Assembly (NCBI RefSeq): GCF_026262505.1
Contig: NC_067207.1
Coordinates: forward strand, 18,258,082-18,322,081
DNA length: 64,000 nt
Origin: Trichomonas vaginalis G3
Taxonomy: Eukaryota > Parabasalia > Trichomonadida > Trichomonadidae
Direction of reading: 5' to 3'
The number at the start of each line of letters is the position of its first letter. Positions within the stretch are counted from its first letter, which is position 1. The notes beneath the pieces were generated by a model. It did not search any database. It saw only the letters and a list, made by a program, of their open reading frames with translations, and was not told where the DNA came from. A program made the translations under genes and the position numbers. Positions 1 through 10,400 of this stretch are shown piece after piece.

Positions 1-272
1 TTATTTTTATGTTATCGAATTCATTTTGTATTTTATATTTTAGTAAATAATTTGTCATAGCTACGTTGTGGATTTATTCCCGTAATACTAATACGAAATA
101 ATTTCAGTAATCAAGAAATAATTCAAATAATTCAATAAAATTAATGGTATTTTCTTAGCATGATTCGGACATTTCCCTTTAAGCTATGAAAAATGCAAAA
201 TACTTGAGAACTATAATGAGAAAACAAACATTTTATTACATACAAAAACATCAATAAAAAAATAAATATTGC

Positions 273-941
273 TCAAGAGTTTTTTGGCATATTAGCTTCT
301 GTTAGATATTTCTTAAGTTGAGAAACCGCTATTGGATTCATATCTTTGAAATTAATAGTATAATCCATTGAAGCGAGAGATTCCACTTCGCAGTTCTTTT
401 TTAGAACTTCCACTAGCCCTTGTATTTGGTCGTCTGTTTTAAGCTCGAGGATTCCTTTGTATATAAAATCTCTACATTCCTGATTGTAAACCTCGCCTTG
501 AACACGTTCAACGACAGGATCATATGTAGGGAGGGTGTTTCCTTCTTGGCTTGGAAGATTATAAAGCTCTTGTAAACTATCTGGAAGGAGATTCCAATAT
601 TCATTAAATTCTCTATCCAAATCATTTAAAATATCTTTTAGTGTGCGTATTTTGTTTTGATTCTGTGATTTTTCTTTAATTCCTTTGGAAAATTGAAGGA
701 AGCCATACGAAATTGGTGAATCACCTATATTATGAGCAATATTCTTGCAAAATAGTATAATGTCATCTGCTAATTTTGAAGTGTCTTTATATTTATTGTT
801 TCGAGCATCTTCTTCGATTTGATTGAAAGTATTTAAGTATATTTTTGGACAGTTCTGGGATTTGATAAAGGATATCAAACATCTTCCAATATCATCATTA
901 AAGAATGCATTGAATTTCTCCAAATCAGACAATTCACTCAT
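273..941 (-). CDS. Small BET-like protein (bromodomain-like plus NET-like domain)
   Basis: This encodes 222 residues. Residues about 14-93 resemble a divergent bromodomain: a helical stretch ends in a segment with the pattern of the B and C helices (SKLADDIILFCKNIAHNIG, then a YGFLQFSKGIKEK stretch). The C-terminus (about 191-216, with MDYTINFKDMNPIAVSQLKKYL) matches the pattern of the extraterminal (NET) domain of BET proteins, where an acidic or hydrophobic strand precedes a helix with a Leu/Lys-rich core. BET proteins read acetylated histones and recruit partners through NET. The protein is far shorter than animal BET proteins and has a single bromodomain-like unit, as in protist forms. 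The start is the first ATG, with a TCATTT initiator-like motif directly upstream. It is divergent from the small gene at 1224. The bromodomain call is moderate and the NET call somewhat better. Confidence 0.6.
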   Translation of the reverse strand: MSELSDLEKFNAFFNDDIGRCLISFIKSQNCPKIYLNTFNQIEEDARNNKYKDTSKLADDIILFCKNIAHNIGDSPISYGFLQFSKGIKEKSQNQNKIRTLKDILNDLDREFNEYWNLLPDSLQELYNLPSQEGNTLPTYDPVVERVQGEVYNQECRDFIYKGILELKTDDQIQGLVEVLKKNCEVESLASMDYTINFKDMNPIAVSQLKKYLTEANMPKNS

Positions 942-947
942 AAATGA
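942..947 (-). promoter_or_regulatory. Initiator-like motif of the BET-like gene
   Basis: Read on the minus strand this is TCATTT, ending directly at the ATG. It fits the trichomonad Inr pattern (TCA, then a pyrimidine, then T or A) that normally lies within about 20 bases of the start codon. The 282 bases between the two divergent starts hold no other feature that I recognise. Confidence 0.45.
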
Positions 948-1205
948 TTGTCACTTTTTGCCTTGCAAATTCTCAAAAAAATTGTAATTTCATTTTGATA
1001 TTGGCAACAAGGATCCTCAATGTCAGGATGCAATCTAATAAGAAACTTGTGTTTCAGAGGATAATAATTTGGAATGAACACATTTCTAATCAAATAAAGC
1101 TCAAATGAAGTAATTAAGCATAAGATTCAAAAATGGTTTCACAAAGTGACTTTAGAAATCAAAGAATTACCCTCCAATTAATGAGCATAAAATGAATGAA
1201 TATTG

Positions 1206-1211
1206 TCACTT
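1206..1211 (+). promoter_or_regulatory. Initiator-like motif of the 65-residue gene
   Basis: The sequence TCACTT fits the trichomonad initiator pattern. Its A lies 16 bases before the ATG at 1224, which supports that ATG rather than the upstream in-frame TTG. Confidence 0.4.
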
Positions 1212-1223
1212 TTTATTACTTTT

Positions 1224-1421
1224 ATGAGCAGAACTTGCACTATTACTAAAACGTGTACAACAAACAGATATTGGGGAGATAAGAAGAGTCAAAAGCAAAT
1301 TGAAAAAGAAAAGAAAGAGAAGCAAAAAAAGGAAAATGAAAATTTATTTAAAGGAAAACCTCATAGAATTTGCGATACGCCGTCAACATCACAACCTCCG
1401 CAAAGTAATGCTCCAAAATAG
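1224..1421 (+). CDS. Small Lys/Glu-rich protein, unknown
   Basis: This encodes 65 residues from an ATG 16 bases downstream of an initiator-like TCACTT. The N-terminus is Cys/Thr-rich (MSRTCTITKTCTTNRYWGDK). The middle (about 22-38) is a short, highly charged helix of Lys, Glu and Gln, and the tail is Ser/Pro/Gln-rich. I do not recognise a family. It could be a short host gene or the remnant of a longer one. It is supported only by the motif position and by a protein-like composition. Confidence 0.4.
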   Translation: MSRTCTITKTCTTNRYWGDKKSQKQIEKEKKEKQKKENENLFKGKPHRICDTPSTSQPPQSNAPK

Positions 1422-1777
1422 CATAACTTTTTTATATTTTTATATTTTTTTTTTTATTTAATCCAAAATATGAAGCCGCCACAACGATAGAAAGGCGATT
1501 AACTACATGTTTTCATCCATTTTTTGTTGTTTTTTAATTATTAAAAATAAATTACTTCATCAAAAAAAAATTGGTTGCAATATTTACTTCAAAATGATTG
1601 ATTTCATTTCAAAACTACTTTTGTTAGTTGTATTATAAAAAAATATCAGGTTTTTTCTCATGTTATTGATTTTATATCATGTTTCAAAAAAAATTTGAGA
1701 CCATTCAATTCAAATTTGAATAATATTAACTGCGTGTTTGCTTGGTCAGATTGTAGTTATGATTACTTCATCAAAAT
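1422..1777. other. Intergenic, no feature seen
   Basis: AT-rich spacer with poly-T and poly-A runs. I see no gene, repeat or structured element in it apart from the initiator-like TCATC at 1768-1772. Confidence 0.5.
1768..1772 (+). promoter_or_regulatory. Initiator-like motif upstream of 1778
   Basis: TCATC with its A eight bases before the ATG at 1778. It fits the trichomonad initiator pattern and supports that start. Confidence 0.35.
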
Positions 1778-2428
1778 ATGTTGAAAATATTTCTAACAAA
1801 TTTTGGTAAAAGTGGAACAAAGAATTCACTTTTGGCCCGAGTGAACGGTTTCTTAGTTTTTGGTGAAATGAACCTTCCAAATGGACAGACTGATCACCGC
1901 GATAAGATTTCTCGAAGTATCACCGATCACAAAGCACAAATCGAGAAAACCGACGCAAGCAGGTTTGCTAAAAGGTATTCGCTACCAGAGTTGAAAGTTA
2001 TCTTTGTTCGCATCATGAAACTCGAAGGCCTTACCTTACATTCTTATCAGTATAGATCAATTCTTTCAATGACGTTGATTATGCATCGTTATTGGGAACG
2101 TTTCAAGAAGTACCTTGATAGGAATGAACGTCTTACTTGCATACAAAAAGTCATGCGGGATGGAAAGGAGCAAGATGCTATTGTTACATTCGATCCAATT
2201 CATCAAGATCAGGATGGTGAAGGTTTGTCATTCTTCAAAAACAACGTTGGTGGTTTATTTCCGGATCATTCTCGAGAACAGAAGCACTCGCGTGCCGATG
2301 ATCTTAAGGATCTGGATAAAGCCCTCGTTAGGCTGTCCGAACCCTCTCCGGAGGAGCCTTCTCAACCCTCTCCCTTCTGGGAAGAGGATCCCTCGGACTC
2401 CTTTTTTGAGGAGTTCATTCCCTTCTAA
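1778..2428 (+). CDS. Hypothetical protein with acidic Pro/Ser-rich tail
   Basis: This encodes 216 residues and I do not recognise a family. Residues about 60-130 are basic and probably helical, with many Arg, Tyr and Leu. The last 45 residues are acidic and Pro/Ser/Phe-rich (SPEEPSQPSPFWEEDPSDSF). The coding stretch is clearly richer in G+C than the DNA on either side and stops abruptly at its 3' end. The beginning is uncertain: the first 30 codons look less protein-like than the rest, and an adjacent frame reads sensibly there. This may therefore be a decayed member of a repeated family with an early frameshift. There are no transposase motifs that I can name. Confidence 0.45.
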   Translation: MLKIFLTNFGKSGTKNSLLARVNGFLVFGEMNLPNGQTDHRDKISRSITDHKAQIEKTDASRFAKRYSLPELKVIFVRIMKLEGLTLHSYQYRSILSMTLIMHRYWERFKKYLDRNERLTCIQKVMRDGKEQDAIVTFDPIHQDQDGEGLSFFKNNVGGLFPDHSREQKHSRADDLKDLDKALVRLSEPSPEEPSQPSPFWEEDPSDSFFEEFIPF

Positions 2429-3272
2429 GATTCGGAGGAAGGGAAGTCTACTTATTAGACTTCATCTTACTTTCTCGTGGTGTCCATTTGCACCCCTGAA
2501 ATTAATGTGATTTCTAGTAGTAGCATCTTTCAAAGTCAATAGATTAGATCTAGAGAAAGAAGACTTTTATTCTACTTTATAACTTACGGTTATTTAGAAA
2601 AAAAAGTTCTAATCTACTCTACTCTAATGTCTATCTAGAAATATTGACGCTTAAAACAAAAGTAGTTTTTGAATGCTAACGCACTCATATTAATCTTCAT
2701 ATTTTCTTAATGGTCTAAAGATTTTCTTTTGCCTTTGAAATCAAATTAACTTCTTTTTACTTCTTTATGATATGTTTTGCAAGTTATAATTGCTTTCCAA
2801 GTTCAAATTGGATGCAATAATATAACATTAAAGAATAAAATACCTTTGTAAGCTTAGAAATATGATGAGTGTCAACAAATTTGAGCTTAATTCATGTTAA
2901 TTTTGAGTATTCATCTCCTAGAAATCTCCAAAAAAAATTCGAATTAAAAAATTTGCTATAAAAAATTGTTGAATTTATTATCATTTTTTGAATTTTCTGA
3001 AAAATTTGGAAATTTTATTATAAATTTAAAAGGACAAATATCTTTATTAATAAATTTTATTTACTTTTCTCACTGAAATATCATGCAACGTATGAAATTG
3101 TAATAATAATATTTTTTCCTAAAATAAAATCATATCAACAACCATAATCCAATATGAAATTGGAAAAAATAGATTCAATTTCAAACAAATTCATCTATAA
3201 GATAGATTCTTTATTAATTTATAAACTCTATATAACAAACAAACAATAAATATATACAAAACAATTGATTAA
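2429..3272. other. Intergenic, no feature seen
   Basis: About 840 bases of AT-rich sequence between the hypothetical gene and the 3' end of the kinase pseudogene. Both strands carry stops in all frames, and I see no repeat or hairpin that stands out. Confidence 0.5.
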
Positions 3273-4116
3273 TTATGCTCTATGTATTCTCATATTATAC
3301 ATAAACATATGATTCTTCTCTGACTTCTGTTTCATTAATTTTGTAGTCACTGGTTTTACGATTTTTTGAACTTGTGACATGGATCTAACACATACTTTTC
3401 TTGGTCTTGTAACAGGAGCGGCTGTGAATCTTGCGAAATAAGGAAGTTCGAGTAATTCGTCAACTGTAGCTCTATATTCTGGCTCTATAACGAGGCAATG
3501 CTCAATAACGTCTCTCAAATATATGTCAGATATCTTTTCAGTGGGTATTTCGCCACTGTTGATCATTCTGACGTAATTCAAATATGAGGTAGCGTTGAAA
3601 GGATAGTTGCCCGTTGCCATAAAGTAGAAAGTGGCACCAATGGCCCAAACATCAGCTTTCAGGAGGTTGTAAGGTTTTCCTTTGAAAGCTTCTGGAGGAA
3701 GGAAGAGAAGTGTTCCTTTGTAATCAGACTTGGAAGATTGATCGTTTTGATAGGAAGAAAGTCCGAAATCACAGACTTTGATTCTTCCGTAGTTATCGAT
3801 CAGTAAATTACTTGGCTTGATGTCACTATGTGCAATATTCAGATCATGGCAAGCTTTGATGGCTTTGAGAATTTCATAGCAGTACTTGGCCATATACTTG
3901 TCTTCAACGCATCTGTTCTTTTTGATATACCTTGATAAATCCCATGGGCAGTATTCCATCAACATATAAACGTACCCGTTGAACTTATAATAGTCATAGA
4001 GATTGATGATAATGGGTTGAATAGACCATATATATGTTGCCAAATGAACCCTTACCAATGAGGGCCTTATATATGATTCCTTGTTCACTGAAATACGCTA
4101 ATTCTTTGTCTTCCAT
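3273..4116 (-). pseudogene. Protein kinase pseudogene missing part of the N-lobe
   Basis: The start at 4116 gives MEDKELAYFSEQGIIYKALI followed by a glycine-rich loop (GKGSFGNIYMVY). About 15 codons later that frame stops, and a second frame continues with the hinge region, the catalytic loop (HSDIKPSNLL), DFGLS, an APE-like PPEAF and the C-lobe. Compared with the intact paralogue at 25762, roughly 27 codons are absent where the ATP-binding lysine strand and the alpha-C helix should be. The deletion also shifts the frame. An active kinase is therefore not expected, although the C-lobe is well preserved, which points to recent loss or to a sequencing or assembly error. HSD replaces the usual HRD; the paralogue has HCD. 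An initiator-like TCATAA lies just upstream. Confidence 0.8.
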
Positions 4117-4451
4117 ATTATTTATGAAGTTTGAGGCTGAGCTTTTCAATTCAGGAAACTTCAGAAAACTTCGTTGAGTTTTCTGATATAATATATAATA
4201 ATATGAGTGTAATACATTATCATTCATGCATATAACGAAGAGATTTATATGCCATATATCAATAATAAATCATCAGATTTCCATAATTTTATTGACAACA
4301 ATACTCGAAGAAGATTTAGTGAAATTTAGTATGTGCACACAATCGACATCAGATTTATAAACAAATGGATATGATTAAACAGTTTTTTAAAAGAGTATTT
4401 TTAAAAATAATATCAAATAAAAAAATATCTATAAAAAAATATGAAGTATAA
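4117..4451. other. Intergenic and promoter side of the kinase pseudogene
   Basis: Spacer of 335 bases between the kinase pseudogene start and the 3' end of the golgin gene. On the minus strand an initiator-like TCATAA (4122-4127) lies about 10 bases before the kinase ATG. I see nothing else. Confidence 0.45.
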
Positions 4452-7400
4452 TTAATTACCGAGGAAAGAAGATAAGACCGATCTGTGGTTCTCCTTCCAT
4501 TTCCTCATTACATCCTGAACTTGGTCTTCATCGAGTCCAATGAACTCCAATATGATTGGAGCCATCTTTTCTTGTGTCTTTTGGTCCTGGCTGAAGAATT
4601 GAAGTAAGGTTGCTCTGAGATATTCAATTCTGAACGTATCAATTTGAAGTTTCTTCGTTTCAGACTGATTCTGGGCCTCAGCTGTTTGCTTCTGTTGCTC
4701 GTCGTATTCTATTTGGGCGGCCAATTGGTTTCTTTGCTGTTCAACAACTCTGAATTTCTTTCTTAAGTCGTTGAACTCTTTGGCTGCTTTGGCCAACTTG
4801 GCATCCAAATCCTTTTGGAATTCTATCTTAAGATTATCAATATCCTTCCTAAGAGACAATACATTTGCAGTTTTCTGGTCTAATTGAGTTTCAAGCTCTT
4901 TGTTCTTAGAGGCAACGTTTCTAAGTGACATATTCTCTTCGTTGGCCTTAATAAACCTTTCTTGCATCTGGGCAAATTCTTTATTCTGTTTTTCGATTTC
5001 GTTCTTCATCAAAACAATTTGTTTCATCATTTCATCGTTCTTCTTTACGAGTTCTTCCTTCTCTGACTCAAGTTTGGCCTTTTCATCTTCATTTGGAGTC
5101 GAAACAGCTTCTTCGCTTGGTTTGACTTCATTAGCAACTGGAGTCTCAGCAGGAACAACATTTTCTTGAGCAGTTGGCTGAAATTTGAGGTTAGAAATTT
5201 CATTTGTCAATTTCTCAACATTAGATGAGAGATTTGAGTTATCCTGAGTTAATTTCTCGATGTTTGCATTCAGTTCTGTCTTTTCTTCTGTTAATTTCGT
5301 AATTTCTTGCTTTGAATTTTCTGAATCCTTCTTCAAATCTTCATTTTGAGACTTCAGATCAGAAACTAAAGCCTTCAATTCGTCGAACTGAGCCTTATAC
5401 ATGTTTTCTGCAGCTGAAGTATCGTTCTGATCAATGATAGTCTTCAATTCTTTGTTAATTGTTTCGGATTCTTCGATCTTTTGCGTTAATTCATCCACTT
5501 CTTCGCGGAGAACTTGGTATTCCTTCTCACTGTCCTTTAATTTGGCCAATTCAGCCTTCAGAGACTTAAGTTCACTTTCAGCGTCACTTTTTTCGTGATT
5601 TTCAGTTTCATTTTGTTCAACTAATTCATCGATTTGTTGAAGGAGTTCTTCATTATCCTTCTCGGCCTTCTTAAGCTTAAGCTTCAATTCTTCGACGTTT
5701 TGAAGCTCTTTTTCGTAATCATTTCGTTGAACAACATTTTCTAACTGGGAAACCAAGAAATTCTTTTCTTCTTCTAATTTCTTCGTCAATTCCGACAGTT
5801 TCTTGTTCTCATTGGCCAGTCTTTCCACTTCATCTCTAATTTCCATCGACTCAGATTGATTAATCTTCGGTAATCCTGCGATAGAATTGTTCAACTCGAA
5901 CTGCAAAGTGTTCAAATCGTCATGAAGCTTCTGGTTTTCCTCTTCTTTTTCTTTTAATTTCTTTTCAAGGGTCTTGAGCTCATTTGTATCGATACTTTGC
6001 TTGAGCTGTTCTCTGAGCTTGTTGTTTTCTTCGTTTACATTACCTAATTCTGCGTTCTGACGTAAAGCTTGGTCTAATTCTTCCTTTAGCTTCTTGTTTT
6101 CCTGTTTAACCTCAGTAGGATCTTCGAATTGACTGATTTCCTCTTCGAGTTTCTCGATTTCTGAGTTTTTGTCCTCAATTTCGGATTTCAATTTTTCAAT
6201 AATTTCAGTCAATGTTTCTTTGTGCTTCTCATTGTCATCATCATCGCCCCAGATATTCTCTTTGCCGTTCTCCAGTTCGAATTTGAGGTTACTTACCTCA
6301 GCATTTAATCGATCAATTTCAGCTTGGTCGATTTTAGCTTTTTGAAGGGAATCCTTTCTTAGCTGTTGGAGTTCGTCCTTAAGGTCTTCATGTTCTGCTT
6401 CTTTCTCACCTAATTCATCGATTTCTGCATTCAAATTATCAATGATTTCTTTTTGTTTTTGAATTTCATTTTGAAGTTTTTCGATTTCTTCTTGGTCTTG
6501 TTTAGCCTTGGTGATGGAGTCTTTCCTGAGCTGCTCAAGTTCTTCAGTTATTTCTTCTATATCTGCTTCTTTTTCTTCGATTTGTTTCTTGAGATTTTCA
6601 ATTTCTTCTTGATCTTGTTTTGACTTAGTTATTGCGTCTCTTCTCAACTGTTCTAGTTGTTCCTTGAGGTCTTCTATGTTTTCTTCTTCTTCATCTTTGT
6701 TGTTTTGTGATTCTTGAAGTTTTTGCTCTAATTCTTCAATCTTCTTCTGTTTCTCATCATTTGATTTAGATAATTCATTCAGTTTCTTATTTAATTCTTC
6801 AATTTCGGATTTAAGATTTTCAATGTTTTCTGTTTCTGTGTTTTCGTCACCCCAGCCATTGTTTTCTTCTTCTTTATTTTGTTCACTTGATTCAAGTTTC
6901 TTCTTTAATTCTTCAATTTCGGATTTGAGTTTATGAATTTCGTCTTCTTTTTCTTGGTTGTTGTTTTCGTTCGTTTCGCCACCTTCAAACAGTTGATTTT
7001 GTAATTCTTCGTTTTCTTGTTTCAAATCTTCTATTTCTTTCTTAAGTTTGTTGATCTCATCTGAGTCATTATTGTCTTCATGATCAAATGGTTTTTGTTG
7101 TTGTTGTTTAAGTTCTTCAAGTTGTTGTTTCAATAATGAAATCTTTTCTTCATAAATAGATTGGTCAGAATGAACATTAGAATTATTATTTTCATTATTA
7201 TTAACATTATTATTATTATTCTTAGTTTGTTCAAGTTCTTGTTCACGAAGAACAAGTTCAGAGCGAAGATGTTCAATTTCTGAGCGAAGTTCGTTACTTG
7301 TAGAAATTGTTTCTTCTTCGAGTTCTTCAACTTGTTCACGCAATGTTGAAACTTCGTCGGAAAGTGTTTTGTTTTCCGAAACAAGTTTGTTGTTTTGTTT

Positions 7401-10400
7401 CTGAAGAGTCTTCTTTTCTTCACTAAGACTTTCGTTGTTGCGACGAAGTTCTTCGTTTTCGAACTCTAACTCTGTAATCTTTTCTTCTGTTTCATTAAAT
7501 TCAACGGAAATATCTTTGGAATTATCATTTGTAGAATTATTAGAATTGATATCTTTCAGTTGTTGTTCGAGTTTCTCGTTCTTGCTCTTGAGTGTTTTAA
7601 GACCATTGGCAAGATCTTTGATCTTCTTGTTCAATGTTCGTTTCTCATTCTCTAATGCTGAAATTTGTGACTTATAATCTTCTGTTTCATTTTCATCGCC
7701 CCATCCATTTTCTTCTTGACCTTGATCTTCCTTTTGCTTCAACTGTTCTTTCAATTCTTCTATTTGTTTCTTGAGAGATTCATTTTCTGATTTAAGTTCT
7801 TCTGATTCGTTTTCTTCACCCCATCCATTTTCTTCTTCTTCCTTCGATTGCTGTTGATGGAGTGATTTATTTTCTTGTTGTAATTCAGAATTTTGTTTCT
7901 TCAATTGTTCATTATCGGATTCCAATCGTTTGATTTCTTCCTTTAGTGTTTCATTTTCTGATTTAAGATTATCAATGTTTTCTTCTTCTTTATTTTGTTC
8001 GGATTCTTCAAGTTTCTTCTTTAATTCTTCAATTTCTGATTTGAGTTTATGAATTTCTTCTTCTTTTTCTTGGTTGTTTCCAATTTCAAATAGTTGTGTT
8101 TGTAGTTCTTCGTTTTCTTTCTTCAAATCATCAATTTCATTCTTTTGTTTCTCATTTTCTGATTTGATTTCTGAAACATTTTGAAGTTGAGATTTGAGAT
8201 CATTTATTTCTTCGTTTTGTTTCTCTTTCTCTGTTTGAAGTTCGTCAATTTGTTTGGCCAATTGTTCGATGTCTTCATCATTCTTTTCATTTGTTTGTTT
8301 CAATACTTCTATTTGTTTCTGCAAATCACTTCCATTTTCTTCTTCTTTTTGTTGCAACTGAGAAATTTCATTCTTCAAATCTGAAATTTCTTTTTGAAGT
8401 TTTTCGTTTTCTTCTTCTTTTTGTTTCTTCAAATCATCAATTTCATTGTTTTGTTTCTCTGTTTGTGATTGAAGTTCTTCATTCTTTTGATTTGATTCTT
8501 GTAGTTTTTGTGTTAATTCTTCAACTTGTGATTTGAATTTATTGATTTCTTCTTCAGAGTTATTTTCAAACAATTGTGTTTGTAACTCTTCATTTTCTTG
8601 CTTCATTTCTTCAATCTTCTTCTGTTTCTCATCATTTGATTTAATTGATTCATCCAGTTTCTTATTTAATTCTTCAATTTCTGATTTAAGATTATCAATG
8701 TTTTCTGTTTCTGTGTTTTCGTCACCCCAGCCATTGTTTTCTTCTTCTTTATTTTGTTCACTTGATTCAAGTTTCTTCTTTAATTCTTCAATTTCGGATT
8801 TGAGTTTATGAATTTCGTCTTCTTTTTCTTGGTTGTTGTTTTCGTTAGTTTCGCCACCTTCAAACAGTTGATTTTGTAATCCTTCGTTTTCTTGTTTCAA
8901 ATCTTCTATTTCTTTCTTGAGTGAAATGTTTTCTTTCTCAAGTTCTTCATTGTTATTGTTACTGCTTTGACTCTGTTTAAGTTCTTCAAGTTGTTGTTTC
9001 AATAATGAAATCTTTTCTTCATAAATAGATTGGTCAGAATGAACATTAGAATTATTATTTTCATTATTATTAACATTATTATTATTATTCTTAGTTTGTT
9101 CAAGTTCTTGTTCACGAACAACAAGTTCAGAGCGAAGATGTTCAATTTCTGAGCGAAGTTCGTTACTTGTAGAAATTGTTTCTTCTTCGAGTTCTTCAAC
9201 TTGTTCACGCAATGTTGAAACTTCGTCGGAAAGTGTTTTGTTTTCCGAAACAAGTTTGTTGTTTTGTTTATGAAGAGTCTTCTTTTCTTCACTAAGACTT
9301 TCGTTGTTACGACGAAGTTCTTCGTTTTCGAACTCTAACTCTGTAATCTTTTCTTCTGTTTCATTAAATTCAACGGAAATATCTTTGGAATTATCATTAT
9401 TTCCATTATTTGCGTTCTCTTTCAGTTGTTGTTCGAGTTTCTCGTTCTTGCTCTTGAGTGTTTTAAGACCATTGGCAAGATCTTTGATCTTCTTGTTCAA
9501 TGTTCGTTTCTCATTCTCTAATGCTGAAATTTGTGACTTATAATCTTCTGTTTCATTTTCTTCTCCCCATCCATTTTCTTCTTGACCTTGATCTTCCTTT
9601 TGCTTCAACTGTTCTTTCAATTCTTCAATTTGTTTCTTGAGAGATTCTGTTTCGTTGTTTTGTTTAAGTGTTTCGTTTTCTTTCTTCAATTGTTCGATTT
9701 CTGATTTAAGATCTTCTGTTTCATTTTCATTACACCATCCATTTTCTTCTTGACCTTGGTCTTCTTTTTGATTCAATTGTTCTTTAAGTTCTTCAATTTG
9801 TTTCTTAAGATTTTCATTCTCTGATTTAAGTTCTTCTGATTCGTTTTCTTCCCCCCATCCGTTCTCATCTTGCTCGGATTGATGTTTCTCAAGTTCTTCT
9901 TTCAATTCTTCAACTTGTGACTTATAATTATTATTTTGTTGTGACAAATCAGAGATTTCCTTCTGTAAAGATTGAATTTGAGTCTTCAACTTCTCGATTT
10001 CTTCATCGTTGGAGTTGTTTTCGTTGTTCTGGAATAATTCTTCATTTAATTCTTGGTTTTCTTTCTTAATCTGTTCAATTTCCTTGTTCAAATTCTCTAT
10101 TTCATCATTCTTGGCCTGAATTTCGGATGATTTCGAAGATATCTCTTTTTGAAGTTCCGAAATTTGTTTCTTCTGTTGTTCAATTTCTTCACTCTTGTTG
10201 TTTTCGAACATTTCCTGCTGCAAATGTTCATTCTCTGTTTTAATATCGTCATTTTGGATTTGCAAATCTTGGAGTTGTTTCTTGAGATTTTGGATCTCTG
10301 CTTCATAGCTTGCATTATTTGCAGTTTGTTGCTTAAGTTCCTCTATCTGCTTCTGCAATGAAGAATTTTCTTCATTAAGCTTAGAAATCGTTGCTTGGTC

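Noticed and set aside
2115-2510. 131-residue frame overlapping the unknown gene at 1778
   Set aside because: It is out of frame with a better frame and has an unnatural Arg/Ser/Leu composition.
7130-9292. Two near-identical 97-residue frames on the same strand as the golgin gene
   Set aside because: They are out-of-frame shadows of the duplicated golgin segment.
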